Shown one piece after another: positions 19,055-29,500 of a DNA stretch of 44,177 nucleotides (position 1 is its first letter; the number at the start of each line of letters is the position of its first letter). The notes beneath the pieces were generated by a model. It was not told the DNA's origin and ran no database searches. It saw only the letters and a program-made list of their open reading frames with translations. The DNA lies in NCBI GenBank assembly GCA_001839685.1, contig MLAK01001293.1, positions 101,366 through 145,542 of the forward strand. The letters run 5' to 3'. The DNA is from Tritrichomonas foetus. Taxonomy: Eukaryota; Parabasalia; Tritrichomonadida; Tritrichomonadidae. A program made the translations under genes and the position numbers.

Positions 19055-20457
19055 TTCGATTATTCTGATACTCAAATATTTAATTCAAATAATATTATCA
19101 ATTTTATGATGAATTTATGATCTATTTTCTTCAGAATTCCATTGAAAAATAATTTTTTCCTTCAGCATTTTAAATCACTAAAATGCTTTCTCAATTTATT
19201 CTATCATTCAAGAAAAGTGATACAAAAATTTGTCTTCGAATTCAAAAGACATTATATAATTTTAGATGATTGTGATTTTTTGATGACACAACTATTGAAA
19301 TTTCAATAACAAATACAAATCCACAAATTCAATGAGATAGAGATCTTCAGAAAAATGAATGTGATTGCGAAAATTCTATTGAATAATGATTCTTTTTTGT
19401 CGAAATAAAGTACAGAAAATGATTTGATGAATAAAAAGAAAGGTCAATATATTGAAATCTATATCAAAAAATGACAAACATTTCAATTTCAACATGACTT
19501 TGATCAGAAACATTTAAAGTATAAAAAAATAACTTTTGTTATTTTAATAATCATGAATGACTATTTTCTGATAAAATATGATATTACTGAGGAAAATATT
19601 GGAAAATTATATTTAAAGAGATATTTATAAGAGATAAGTCACATATATGTGTCAGAAAAATAGTTTGGAGTGTAGAAATTCATAAAATATTTTGTTATTC
19701 ATTTCAATTACACTTTTTAACAAAATTGAGTGATAAATCTCATCCTTTTCAATGACTCTCAAAAATAAATGAAGGATGTAAATCCTTTTCTTCGCATAGT
19801 TTGTGTTAATGACGCTAGCCAATTTAATGAATTTGTTGGTCTAATATATTTAGTCGAATCTATTGAATGATTACGATCTCATCAAATTTGATGAAAATAT
19901 GAATTTCTTTAATGAATGATAATAACAAAAATATTTGATATAATTATCTCTGTTCTTATGATAAATAGTAATATATTCCGAATAATTCATGTAATTCAAT
20001 TCGAATAGGAAATATGATAGAAATGGAATCACAACCAAAATGAATATCATCTCGTGATTTTTTTCTGTTATAAAATACATGAAATATTAGATTTTTGGAC
20101 ACACTATTTCTGTATTAATTCCACTTCATGATTTTTCTAAAAAGAAATATTTTTTATATATGAGGCCTATATAGGTGGAAAAAGTTCGCTACTATTGGCT
20201 AAATAGTAGACTAGTATGTTTTATTGTTATGAGAAAAAAATAATATATTTATCGATTGAAGAAATTTGACTCAAAGTTAATTCAGTTTCCTTTATTTTTC
20301 ATTTTTATGATGGTATTCTTTAGAAAAATTCTCTGCGCATGAAAAATTCATCAAATTTGAAAAAATCAAAAATGAAAGTTGACAATAGTTTATATTTTAA
20401 TATATGAATCAATTAAAATTTCGAACAGTAGATGATTCATTAAAAATAAATAACGAA
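19055..20457. other. 1.4-kb intergenic region, two small palindromes
   Basis: AT-rich DNA between the PHD gene (start) and the TMEM33-like gene (stop), both on the minus strand. The minus-strand ATG frame at 19871-20080 is 69 codons, partly hydrophobic, and unsupported. A palindrome and a hairpin at 20166-20209 are listed separately. No other structure stands out. Confidence 0.5.
20166..20209. other. 10-bp palindrome plus 8-bp-stem hairpin
   Basis: CCTATATAGG at 20166-20175 is a perfect palindrome. Fourteen bases on, CTACTATT (20189-20196), loop GGCTA and AATAGTAG (20202-20209) form a perfect 8-bp stem. Function unknown. It lies about 250 bp beyond the stop of the TMEM33-like gene on the minus strand. 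Confidence 0.5.
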
Positions 20458-21237
20458 TTAATTAACTTTAACAGCATAAATCTTACAACCAATTGCACCA
20501 ACTTTCTCAAAAGAACCAAGTAAGTTCATAATCATGTTGCAAAGGAATGTTGGTAGTTTATATGCAAGTGTGGCAATTTGAGTTCTCAATTGCGACCAGA
20601 TTAATTTATGAGTATTATCAACAGCATATCTATACAAAATGTAAGAGACGAAGTATGACAGGGAGATAATGAGACGAGATTTGGCCAATGGAGGTGGCAT
20701 TAAACACATAATTTCCAAAGTCGATAGAATAAAATTAGCAAGTGGTGGATTGGTCAATTTTTGATAAAGTAAGGTCAATTTTTGAATAATCCAATTTCCT
20801 TGGTGGTGTGGGAAAATTGCGCTATTGGCATAGTTGAGTAACTGATAAAGTGATGAAAATCCAAGAACTAATGGCCATGAGAACGATAGCGCATTATAGA
20901 AAAGAAAATTGGCGAAAATTATATGAACCGAATAATCAAGGAGAACTCTATTCGTAAACTTCTGATTTATACGTGAAGGCGCTTTTAAGTTGAGATAGGC
21001 GATAAATGCGTGGAGAATTGTGCAAATTATCAAAGGTTGTCTGACCGAATAAGGATTTTTGAAAGACAAAAGAAAGCTTGATAAAACGGAAATAACTGTT
21101 GCTCCATGTAGAAATAGCCATATTTTCATGATTGTGTTTCCATCCATCTTGGTAAAGATAAAGAACGAGGATAATGAAGTGACTTTTTCAAATCTGCTTC
21201 CATTCAATAAATTGAATAAGTTTTTAGCCGGCCACAT
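20458..21237 (-). CDS. TMEM33/Pom33 family multi-pass ER/nuclear-envelope membrane protein
   Basis: 259 residues, ATG at 21235-21237; Met31 (MDGNTIMKIW) is an alternative start. Hydrophobic segments lie at about 37-58, 68-85, 105-130 and 165-200, as in TMEM33 (~250 residues). Family-like features are LLDYSVHIIFANFLFYNALS where human TMEM33 has LLEDS.HYLLYSLIFVN; a P-x-x-x-x-SSLYQLLNYAN segment; and NFILSTLEIMCLMPPPLAK followed by a Y-rich helix ending SQLRTQIATLAYKLP, paralleling the EI.LMP and NELR.V.EH.....P parts of TMEM33. The family shapes ER tubules and nuclear pore membranes through amphipathic helices. Similarity is by pattern, so the call is moderate. The C-terminal ~40 residues form an amphipathic helix region. 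Confidence 0.6.
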   Translation of the reverse strand: MWPAKNLFNLLNGSRFEKVTSLSSFFIFTKMDGNTIMKIWLFLHGATVISVLSSFLLSFKNPYSVRQPLIICTILHAFIAYLNLKAPSRINQKFTNRVLLDYSVHIIFANFLFYNALSFSWPLVLGFSSLYQLLNYANSAIFPHHQGNWIIQKLTLLYQKLTNPPLANFILSTLEIMCLMPPPLAKSRLIISLSYFVSYILYRYAVDNTHKLIWSQLRTQIATLAYKLPTFLCNMIMNLLGSFEKVGAIGCKIYAVKVN

Positions 21238-22219
21238 AAATTCGATCGCAATTCAAAATCGATCGTAAATCAAAACAGATTTCATGTAACATTTCATGTT
21301 TTTTACATTCCAAAATTAATAGATTTCTCCTTAGTTTTTTGGTTCAAAGTATTAAACCTCTCAAATAAAGCCTATTGAATATCATGCAAGCTATTCAATT
21401 TATTTTCCAGAAATATCTTTCCAAATTTTCCAATGTAAAATTGAAAGTGATTTCGTGTATGAACATCTCAATTTCATCTATTATATAATGGTATACATGA
21501 ATGACAATCGAATTTATGAAAATTGTGTGATATTATCAACTATTTAAATAATGATAATGAATTCCAAACTCGAAAGATTACATTTTTTGTACTATTTGTA
21601 TTTGACAAACAAATGAATATTATATCATAACAAATAAATGAACCTCGATATCGATTTATAATCCATCGTTAGATATTTCATTGTGGGAAAATGAAATGAT
21701 ATCATCATAACTACATTTGAACAATATGCTTGATAAATATCATGCTTCTGAATTGGAAATGTGTTACAGATGAAATTCATTCAAAGTAAAGAAGAGAATT
21801 ATCAACCCAAAAATGAATACTTTAGGGATTATAAACTTTGAAGAATTTTTTATATCCAAATGAATACTCAAACGATAAAATTCTGGTTAGAAATTATGAA
21901 GCCATCAACTCATTCGGATAAACTCAAAATCATGAATTATTGGATGAAGTGTTAACAAAATGAAAACGTTCATCAAAGGTCAAATACTCCTATCGTCTTT
22001 TAAAATCTACTCAATTCCATTGTCTCTTTATCTCTAAAATAAGTGCAGGCAAGATAATATATAATTATATTTATACATTTAAAACTTAGAGATAATAACA
22101 AGAAATCGATATAAGAGAGTTGAACTATTCTAATTGGACTTTTTTCAGAAATCAGAAATTTGAAAAACTTTTTTCAAAAAAGTGGCTATCAACGGCGGTT
22201 ATGGTCTGGCCTTTTTGAA
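21238..22219. other. divergent intergenic region upstream of eS1 and TMEM33-like gene
   Basis: About 980 bp, AT-rich, no gene. It must contain the promoters of both flanking genes. Just before the eS1 ATG there is TATCAACGGCGGTTAT (22188-22203), a GC-richer patch with a CAACGG Myb-type core, listed separately. Confidence 0.5.
22188..22203 (+). promoter_or_regulatory. possible Myb-type core promoter patch of eS1 gene
   Basis: TATCAACGGCGGTTAT lies 17-32 bases before the ATG at 22220 and stands out from its AT-rich setting. It contains CAACGG and CGGTTA, which resemble Myb recognition cores. In Trichomonas vaginalis a Myb-bound core promoter element (M3) is known besides the initiator; equating this patch with it is inference. 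The TCA within it could also serve as start point. It is translatable in frame with the gene, so an N-terminal extension is not excluded by the frame alone. Confidence 0.3.
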
Positions 22220-22975
22220 ATGGGTAAGGCTCAAACCAAAGGTAAACAATCAAAGAAAATCAAGCAAGATACCTTCCTTAAGAAGGAATGGCGCCACGTT
22301 TACGTCCCAGGCTATTTCGGCAAACGCGAAATCGGTTACACAGTATCCCACAAATGCGCNCGTGGAAAGACACCAGCCGATTACCTCAACAACCGNGTTT
22401 TCGAGCTCTCCCANGGTGACCTCGTTGAAGAACAATCACACGCCTATCGTCTCTTCTCCTGGAAATCAGTCGATGTCACAAACAACGATGTTTTGACTGT
22501 TTTCGCTGGAATGAGACTCTCAACAGACAAACTTTGCTCCCTCCTCCGCAAGTACCGCACACTCATCGAAGCNGAAGTTGACGCCCGTACACCAGATGGC
22601 TACATCCTCCGCGCATTCTGCATTGGCTTCACAAGACGCCTCAACCAAAACAAGAAGGCCTGCTATGCTCAACAATCCAAGAAGCGCGAAATCAGAGAAG
22701 TCATGATCAACGCCCTCCGCTCAGCCATCGAATCATCAACAATCCCAGAACTCTGCACAGCTATCGTCGCTGAATCAATCGAGAAGCAAATCGTTGACAA
22801 GTGCGCTACAATCATGCAAGTCGATAACGTCTTCTGCACAAAGATCAAGGTCATCAAGGCCCCAACATTCTCTGTTGAAGAACTCAAGAAGCTCCACCAA
22901 GGCCGCGCCGTCCAAAAGGCTTCTACAGAAGTCGCCCGCCCAGCCGAGGAAACACCAGCCGAAGAAACCGCATAA
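22220..22975 (+). CDS. RPS3A: 40S ribosomal protein eS1 (S3a)
   Basis: 251 residues from ATG at 22220 (MGKAQTKGKQSKK). The open frame extends 20 codons upstream, but the conserved start is this Met. eS1 features: a basic N-terminus, FLKKEWRHVYVPGYFGKREI, a GKTPADYL...VFELS segment, TVFAGMRLSTDKLCSLLRKY, DGYILRAFCIGFTRR and then YAQQSKKREIREVM. Human RPS3A has the same order (KDWYDVKAPAMF, GMDLTRDKMCSMVKKW, DGYLLRLFCVGFTK, SYAQHQQVRQIRKKM). It binds 18S rRNA in the small subunit platform. Codon use is strongly C-ending and much GC-richer than its neighbours, as expected for a highly expressed gene. The stop is TAAAA. Four undetermined bases (22360, 22396, 22414, 22573) all fall at third codon positions. 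Confidence 0.95.
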   Translation: MGKAQTKGKQSKKIKQDTFLKKEWRHVYVPGYFGKREIGYTVSHKCXRGKTPADYLNNXVFELSXGDLVEEQSHAYRLFSWKSVDVTNNDVLTVFAGMRLSTDKLCSLLRKYRTLIEXEVDARTPDGYILRAFCIGFTRRLNQNKKACYAQQSKKREIREVMINALRSAIESSTIPELCTAIVAESIEKQIVDKCATIMQVDNVFCTKIKVIKAPTFSVEELKKLHQGRAVQKASTEVARPAEETPAEETA

Positions 22976-23592
22976 AAAACAGTAATTTTTTAAACAAAAA
23001 TTCTGTTGATTAAAGTTTTAAAAATTTTTTTTGTTTATTTTTGATGTGAATGGATTTCATCATTTTTGACTCAAACGATTTGAGTTGCTTGAAAATATGG
23101 CAAATTTTATGTTTTTTTGGTTTTAATTTTTCATATTTTTAAAATATCATTTCATGACGGCCAAACTTGGAGAGGATTGGGCCAATTCGAAAGGCGAATT
23201 TGAATTACTGGCATCAGGTTGCAGGTTATCAGTAAATTGAACCTGATGAGCTATTGTATGCAGTACAACTTTAACTGTTTTAATGTGACGGTCAAAAACC
23301 GATGAAATGGATTTTCTAATTTCATAGTCCAATAATATTAATACACTCAAAATGGTATATACTTAGACTCACTGAATCTATTGGAAGCTGCTTTTTCACC
23401 CCATCTGTACTCAGTTGTTTTTCTTATTGCTTGTGAATCATTCGATTCATGGAGGATTTTACGTTAAATGTATCATTTTTGCGTCAAAGCCAATAGAATT
23501 AAATAACAAGTAAAAACATACGAAACAAAAGATAGAAACGAAACAATAAGATGATAATGTATATATATATATACTATTTACAAATTAAAACA
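22976..23592. other. convergent intergenic region
   Basis: Between the stops of eS1 (+) and the giant gene (-). Besides the relic at 23147-23460 and a short (TA)n at about 23560-23573, nothing is recognised. T-rich tract at about 23020-23040 follows the eS1 stop. Confidence 0.5.
23147..23460 (-). pseudogene. frameshifted coding-like relic of ~105 codons
   Basis: Minus-strand frame from about 23460 reads RKILHESNDSQAIRKTTEYR then WGEKAASNRFSESKYIPF-stop. The next frame continues from 23350 with LLDYEIRKSISSVFDRHIKT and ends PSLAVMK-stop at 23147. The latter frame begins at TTG, so it has no start of its own. Amino-acid composition is normal for a soluble protein and the junction needs just one base shift. 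Family unknown. Probably a gene remnant, less likely a sequencing indel in a small gene. Confidence 0.35.
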
Positions 23593-26500
23593 TTATTCGG
23601 CCCTTGTATTCAAGAGTGATTCGTAATTCATACGAATATGGGCCATTTCTGAAATGAGCTCATTTTGCCTCAAATGCTCCATTTTCAGTTCTTCATTCAG
23701 TGACAAAACTCGTCTTTGAAGCATCAAAATTAGCTTATCTTGCTTTTCTCGATCAAGCTGTTGTGTGTTTCCGATTGTGGGCGATTCAAAAGCATCGAAC
23801 TCAGAAATACAAAGATCATTTCTGGTTTGTGAAAATTCTGAAGTTGAAATTTCGGGAATTGGCCTTATTTTGGCTTCATTTTCTCTCAAAATATTTTCTG
23901 GTGGTATGTTCTGATATCGTTTTGTTTCTTTATCATGATTTAGATTTTCATGTAGATTATCATAAAAATTATTATCGGGTAATTCAACACCAATTGTAAT
24001 CTTAGATACCTCAAGATTTACTTTTTCTGAAGAATAAAGTGGAATATTAGATTCCTGTAAATCATGTTCAGATTTCTGAGGTATTATTTGGTCTTTTGGA
24101 ATCTGTTTAATCTTAGGATCATGGTCTGACATCTGATCATTTTCAATAGATTGTGGTAAAATTGAGATTTGTGAAACAGGTGGAGAAAGAATAAGTGGGA
24201 ACCTGTAAAAAGCATTATTGAATTCAAGAGATTGAATAGTCCTTGTATGAAGTTTTACGAGTTCCGAAGGTGATTTTTCGAATTTTGAGACAAATGTTGG
24301 AATTAAAGCTGGTCTGGGTGTTGCCAAAATGCTGAAAGATGATCCATGAACAGATAAGAACTTTGATTTCTTATTATTTTGATTATCTGCACTAAATAAG
24401 GTATGTCTTTCAATATTTCTTCTCAAAATTTGAGAGTTGTCTCTCTTTTCATCATTGTTTGCTACTCTTTCTTTGGGTGTAAAGAAATGCGCAATTGTTG
24501 AATTATCTTCCAAGTGAAGAATTGGCGGAAGCTTCGGGCGTGCGACACGAAGATGTGAAAATGAAAATGTCAAATTTGGCTTTTCTCCACCTTTTTCAAA
24601 TGATACTGCCTTGTTTTCAGTAACTTCAAGTGCAACAAAATGTGATTTTGGCGGCTCACTACATTGCGTGACTTTTCCACTGTTTCGAAGATTATGTGGA
24701 ACTAAAGAAACATCAGCTGATACCATAGAATTCGACAAATAAAGTTTCTTTATCTTATTTGAATACTCAATAATACCACCTTGGTCGCGCTTCGGATCAA
24801 GTTTTTCATTTTTCGAATCATTATTAGATTCAATGAGTTGGAGAGGTGCTTGTGATTTATGAATTATTGCAAAATCATTATTTGGTTCAATATCTTCGAC
24901 TGTAACAGAAATTAAAACGTTTGGTGATGTTTCGAAATCACCTCGATCGATTACGAAGTCACAAACTTCAGGATAAAGACTTGGTCGTTGGTCATGCTGG
25001 AAGATTTCGACATTTTCTGAAATTGACCATCCAACTGCTGCTTTTTGCTTCATTAAAGATAAAATTGATTTCTGCGAAGAATCGACAGTGGAACCAAGCA
25101 ATTTATGAAGAGATTCGACTTGTTCAAGAAGTGTTGCATTGTCTTCGGTTAACCTTCGAACATCTTGGAAATGTTTTGAAAGACATTCTCTTGCAGAATT
25201 CTTGAATGTGGAATATTTCTTTTTAATTGATTCATTTTCAACATCCTTCTTAACACAAGATCTTTGAAGATTGCGAATTTCATTCATCTGTTTCTTAATT
25301 AATGCCATGTGAGCATTACTACATATAGAAGAATTTTCAGAATCAATTAATTCAAAGGATTCTACTTTTGAATACATTAATTGTAAAATATTTGATTCAT
25401 CCAATGAACTCTTTTTCACTTGCCTGACAATTATTGAAGGCTGAATTGTGAATTGTGGAATGCTTTGAACCTTATTTGAATTATTAGATATGCTTGCCAA
25501 AGAAAAGTTGCAGTCGAATTCATCAGAAATTTCAAGAGAATGGATTTGTGAATAATCAAATCCTAATTGACTGAAGCCATAATGGAAAACACGAGATAAA
25601 TCAATCATTGGTGAATATCCAGTTGTTCCTTGATGTGTTTTCATTGGATCAATTGAAACATTGTTTTCAAAGGAAAAGTCAAATGTATTCTTTGGTGAAA
25701 TTCCATGAATTTCTTGAGTTGGTTGAGATTCAATTCTATATTGAGTTAATTGATGCTTGACATTAGATTCATCCAGTTCATCAAAAACATAATCATTGAG
25801 TTTAATTTCTTCTTGGAACAATGAAGGTGATAATTGAAGGGCAACAGTTTCCCTTTCGTGAATGATTTTTTGAGCATTACTAGTTTGTTCAACAGTTGAA
25901 TTGATTAATGTTTCAGGAAGTAAATTAAATATCGAACCATTTGATAATTGATAAGATTTTGGTATAATATTTCCTGCAGAAGATTCTTTAATTTCAGAAA
26001 TATTTTCAGAAAATTCTACAAATTCATGTGATTCTTTAATTTCTAATTTGGCCTTTGAATCAGGTAGAATACTAATGTCATAGATTCTTAATACCTCATT
26101 GAATTTTTCACGTGGGGAGAGTGTGAAAATATCAGATGTAAATTGTGAATAAGATTTCTTTTCTTCATTATTCGAATTCTCAATATGATGGATTTGTGAT
26201 TCTTCTTCAAATCTGATAATTTCGAAATCATTAATATAGTTTATGGATTTAACGCATCGTTCTTTAATTATAGGGGTATTTTCATTAATTAATTCAAAGG
26301 AATCAACAAGTGGAACTTCATAATTCAATTCGTTCGAAGAAATGAGTTGTGAATTTCTATTAGTTTGGTTCATTAAGCTTTCTTTAATTGAAAAAGTGTT
26401 GACAAGTTCAGATTCGCTAAATTTGATGTTTTCTTCTTTCTTTTCAAATAAATCAATCTTATCTGAGACTACACAATGATTAAGTATACTGACAGATTCA

Positions 26501-29500
26501 AATAATTCTGCAGGTGAATTGGAAAGTTGCTCTTTAACAAGTTCATTAGCATTTTCAATTCGTTTAGATGATTCTTGTTCAAGTGAAAATGATTCTAAAT
26601 TGGTAGATAATGAATAGTTTTGGTCATTCAGATTAGCGTGAATTAATTGAAGAAATTCTGAGAGTTCAAGAGAGGCTTTTGAAATTGGTTTATCAAGAGG
26701 TTTTATATCTTTATGATCAAGTGTTGCAGTTTGCAATTCAAGATTAAGTTCATTTTGGGCAACCTCATAAGAAACACCACTTCTCATTGTGGACAAATTC
26801 GTGTCTTCGTAGGATTTCGAGAAGATTGAAATTGAGGAAATTCCATCAGTTTGAAGATTAGATTGATGATTCTCGAAAAGATCAATTTCATGAATTATTG
26901 ATGACAATGAGAGTGAATGAACTGACTCTACTTGCGGTTTGGTCCACAATGAGTCTATTAAAATTTCAGTGTTAGAAATATCAAGACTTTGTTTGCGAAT
27001 TGGCGATTCATATTCATAGAAATTATTTTCATTTAATGAAAGTTTTTGTTTAATTCTTTCTTCTTTTTCAGATTTAGTGGTTCCACAATGGGGCTCTTGA
27101 TGGAAAATATTTGAATCTACAAAGAAAGTAAATTTATTTGTTGGTTCTTTGTTTTCAGTTGGTTGATGATCTAGTTGTGGTAATATTGGAGTTTCTTCAT
27201 TTAATGTCAAAATGTTTGTGATGTCTGATAATTCTAGATTTAATTTTATTTCATCAATGAAATCTTTGGTAAATAATTCTGTTGACAAGATTGGTTTCTG
27301 ATTTACCAATGAATCTTCTTCATATTGCTCAAATAAAAGATCTTCTTCTGTGATTAGAACAACAGCTTTATGAGCAGAAATTGAAATTTCTTTCTTGGTT
27401 TGAGAAGATGCTTCATAATCAAATATTTCCAAAAGTGATGAAAGTCTGTTTTCAATGGGAGGAATATGGATAATATCTTCACCCGAATCTTTAATCAATT
27501 CAAACAATGTATTTGTTGTGGTAAGTTGAAGCGAAACTTTTCCTCTTTTATTTTTATTTTCTTCTTCCTCGATAGTAAGCTCTTCAAAGATAGTTTCTTT
27601 CTTTTCAAAGGAAATTGAGTCGTTCAAAATGAGTGCTTTTTCTTTTAGAGATATTTTAGGAATATTGGTCAATAAAATTGAGCAAATATGTTGATTTTCT
27701 GACATTTCAAATTTGTTCGTCGATCGCTCTTCACATTCCGCCTCAATCATTTCTGAAAAAGTTAATTCAACTTGGGAATTTTCATAATTTGTTGTTGAAT
27801 CTAATAATTCAATAGACAAATTAACTTTAGGCTCTTCATTGTTGATTTCGAAAACTGTATGAACTTCATTCAGTAACAATTTCTGTTTTTCACCAGAAAT
27901 TTCAGATTTTCCAATTTGTTCAATGCAATTTTCAGATGAATCAACCACTAAAATAGGTTTATAGTCAGAAGTAGGGACAATGGAAATGTTGTTTCTGACA
28001 AAGTCATTTTCTTGTTTATAGATTTCAAAATCATTAAATGAGAAATTGAATGTATAATTATAGTATTCAGAAACAGAATCTGAGAGTTGGAAATCAGGAC
28101 GTTTTTGAATCACCTGATAGTCAACGATGGAATTATTTATACTTAACTCTTGATCAGTAAATGCTGATATCGAAATTCCTTCACCTATTAACAAAGAAAT
28201 TGATTTCATGTTTTGGGTGAAAGAATCATTCTCTACTGCCTTGTCTTTAATTTCTGTTTTATCTTCAACTCCAATTTCTGGTTCAGACTCAGAAAGAACA
28301 TTATATGATTCAGTGTTTGTGATTCCTGACAAAGAAAGTTTCGCTTTGATTGGATCTAAATTGAAATGAGAGCAGCCAAAAACAGTTGAAAATTCTGGAA
28401 TAACTCTAGAAACTTCAAAAGTGGCTGGTTCACTAATAATATTTAGCTTCAATGATTGTATTTCCTCTTTGGTTATTTCATTATCACGATTTTCAATGTC
28501 AATAACATCATTAACAGCTTGAAAATCAACCAGCAAATCGTTCACACTCAACTGTATCTCTGTAAACTCAGAAATAGAAAAGGCATCGCCCATAGCTAAT
28601 GGGATTTTCTGAGTTTCATTTACATCATTCGCTATCCTGTCTTTGTTTTCAATATTTTCATTTTCTTCAATTTCATGAAGAATGGATGATTCAGTTTCGA
28701 AACTAAACTCAGAGAAAGAAAGTTTTGCTTTGATTGGATCTAAATTAAATTGAGATCCACCAAAAACAATTGAATAGAATTTAATATCTTGTGGAACTTC
28801 AAATACGTTTGGTTCACTTAATGTTCTTGTGACGGATTGTGAATTTGCATGAGAAATTTCTTTCTCAGCTTCATTAGCTTCAGGTTTCACTTCTGCAATT
28901 GCCATTTCTTCATTGTTTACATGTAATTCGAAATCAATCATTACGCTTTCATCCAATCTTGACTTTGTTGGTTGAATACTTAATTGATAGCAATCAGAAA
29001 CAGTTGATAAAGTCATTACATCCTTGACAATATCAATCGGCTCAGCAATATACTTTTCAAGTGAAGCAAAACAATCTTTACTTGGCTTTTCAATATCAAC
29101 AATTTCGCAATCGGAAATTGAAAGCGGTTTGATTAAGTTATCACATGGAAGATTTACACACATGATATTGTCATCTTCAATATTCAAATTTATTTGTGAA
29201 TAGAAATCAAGCGATTCTTGATGAAGTAATTGTAGATTTAACGCGATATTGTTCTCAAATCTCGTATACAAAGCTGCGGAAACTTCAAGAACATCTTTAT
29301 ATTTCATTTCCTTGGTTTCTGATTCTGAATTGCTAATGGATTCATGAGTTGGAAGGAGTTCAACTAAATTATTAAATGTAAGAGCCAATCCATTAGCCAT
29401 TTCATTAGAGGATTCAATTATTTCATTGGAAGATTCGTTTGTAAAAGCGGCGCTATAATCAAGTTTAACCTTTCCTTTATTATTTCCTAATAAAGAACTA

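Noticed and set aside
19871..20080. 69-codon minus-strand ATG frame with a hydrophobic stretch
   Set aside because: Tyr/Ile/Phe-rich as chance frames in this DNA are; the hydrophobic stretch alone does not support a gene.
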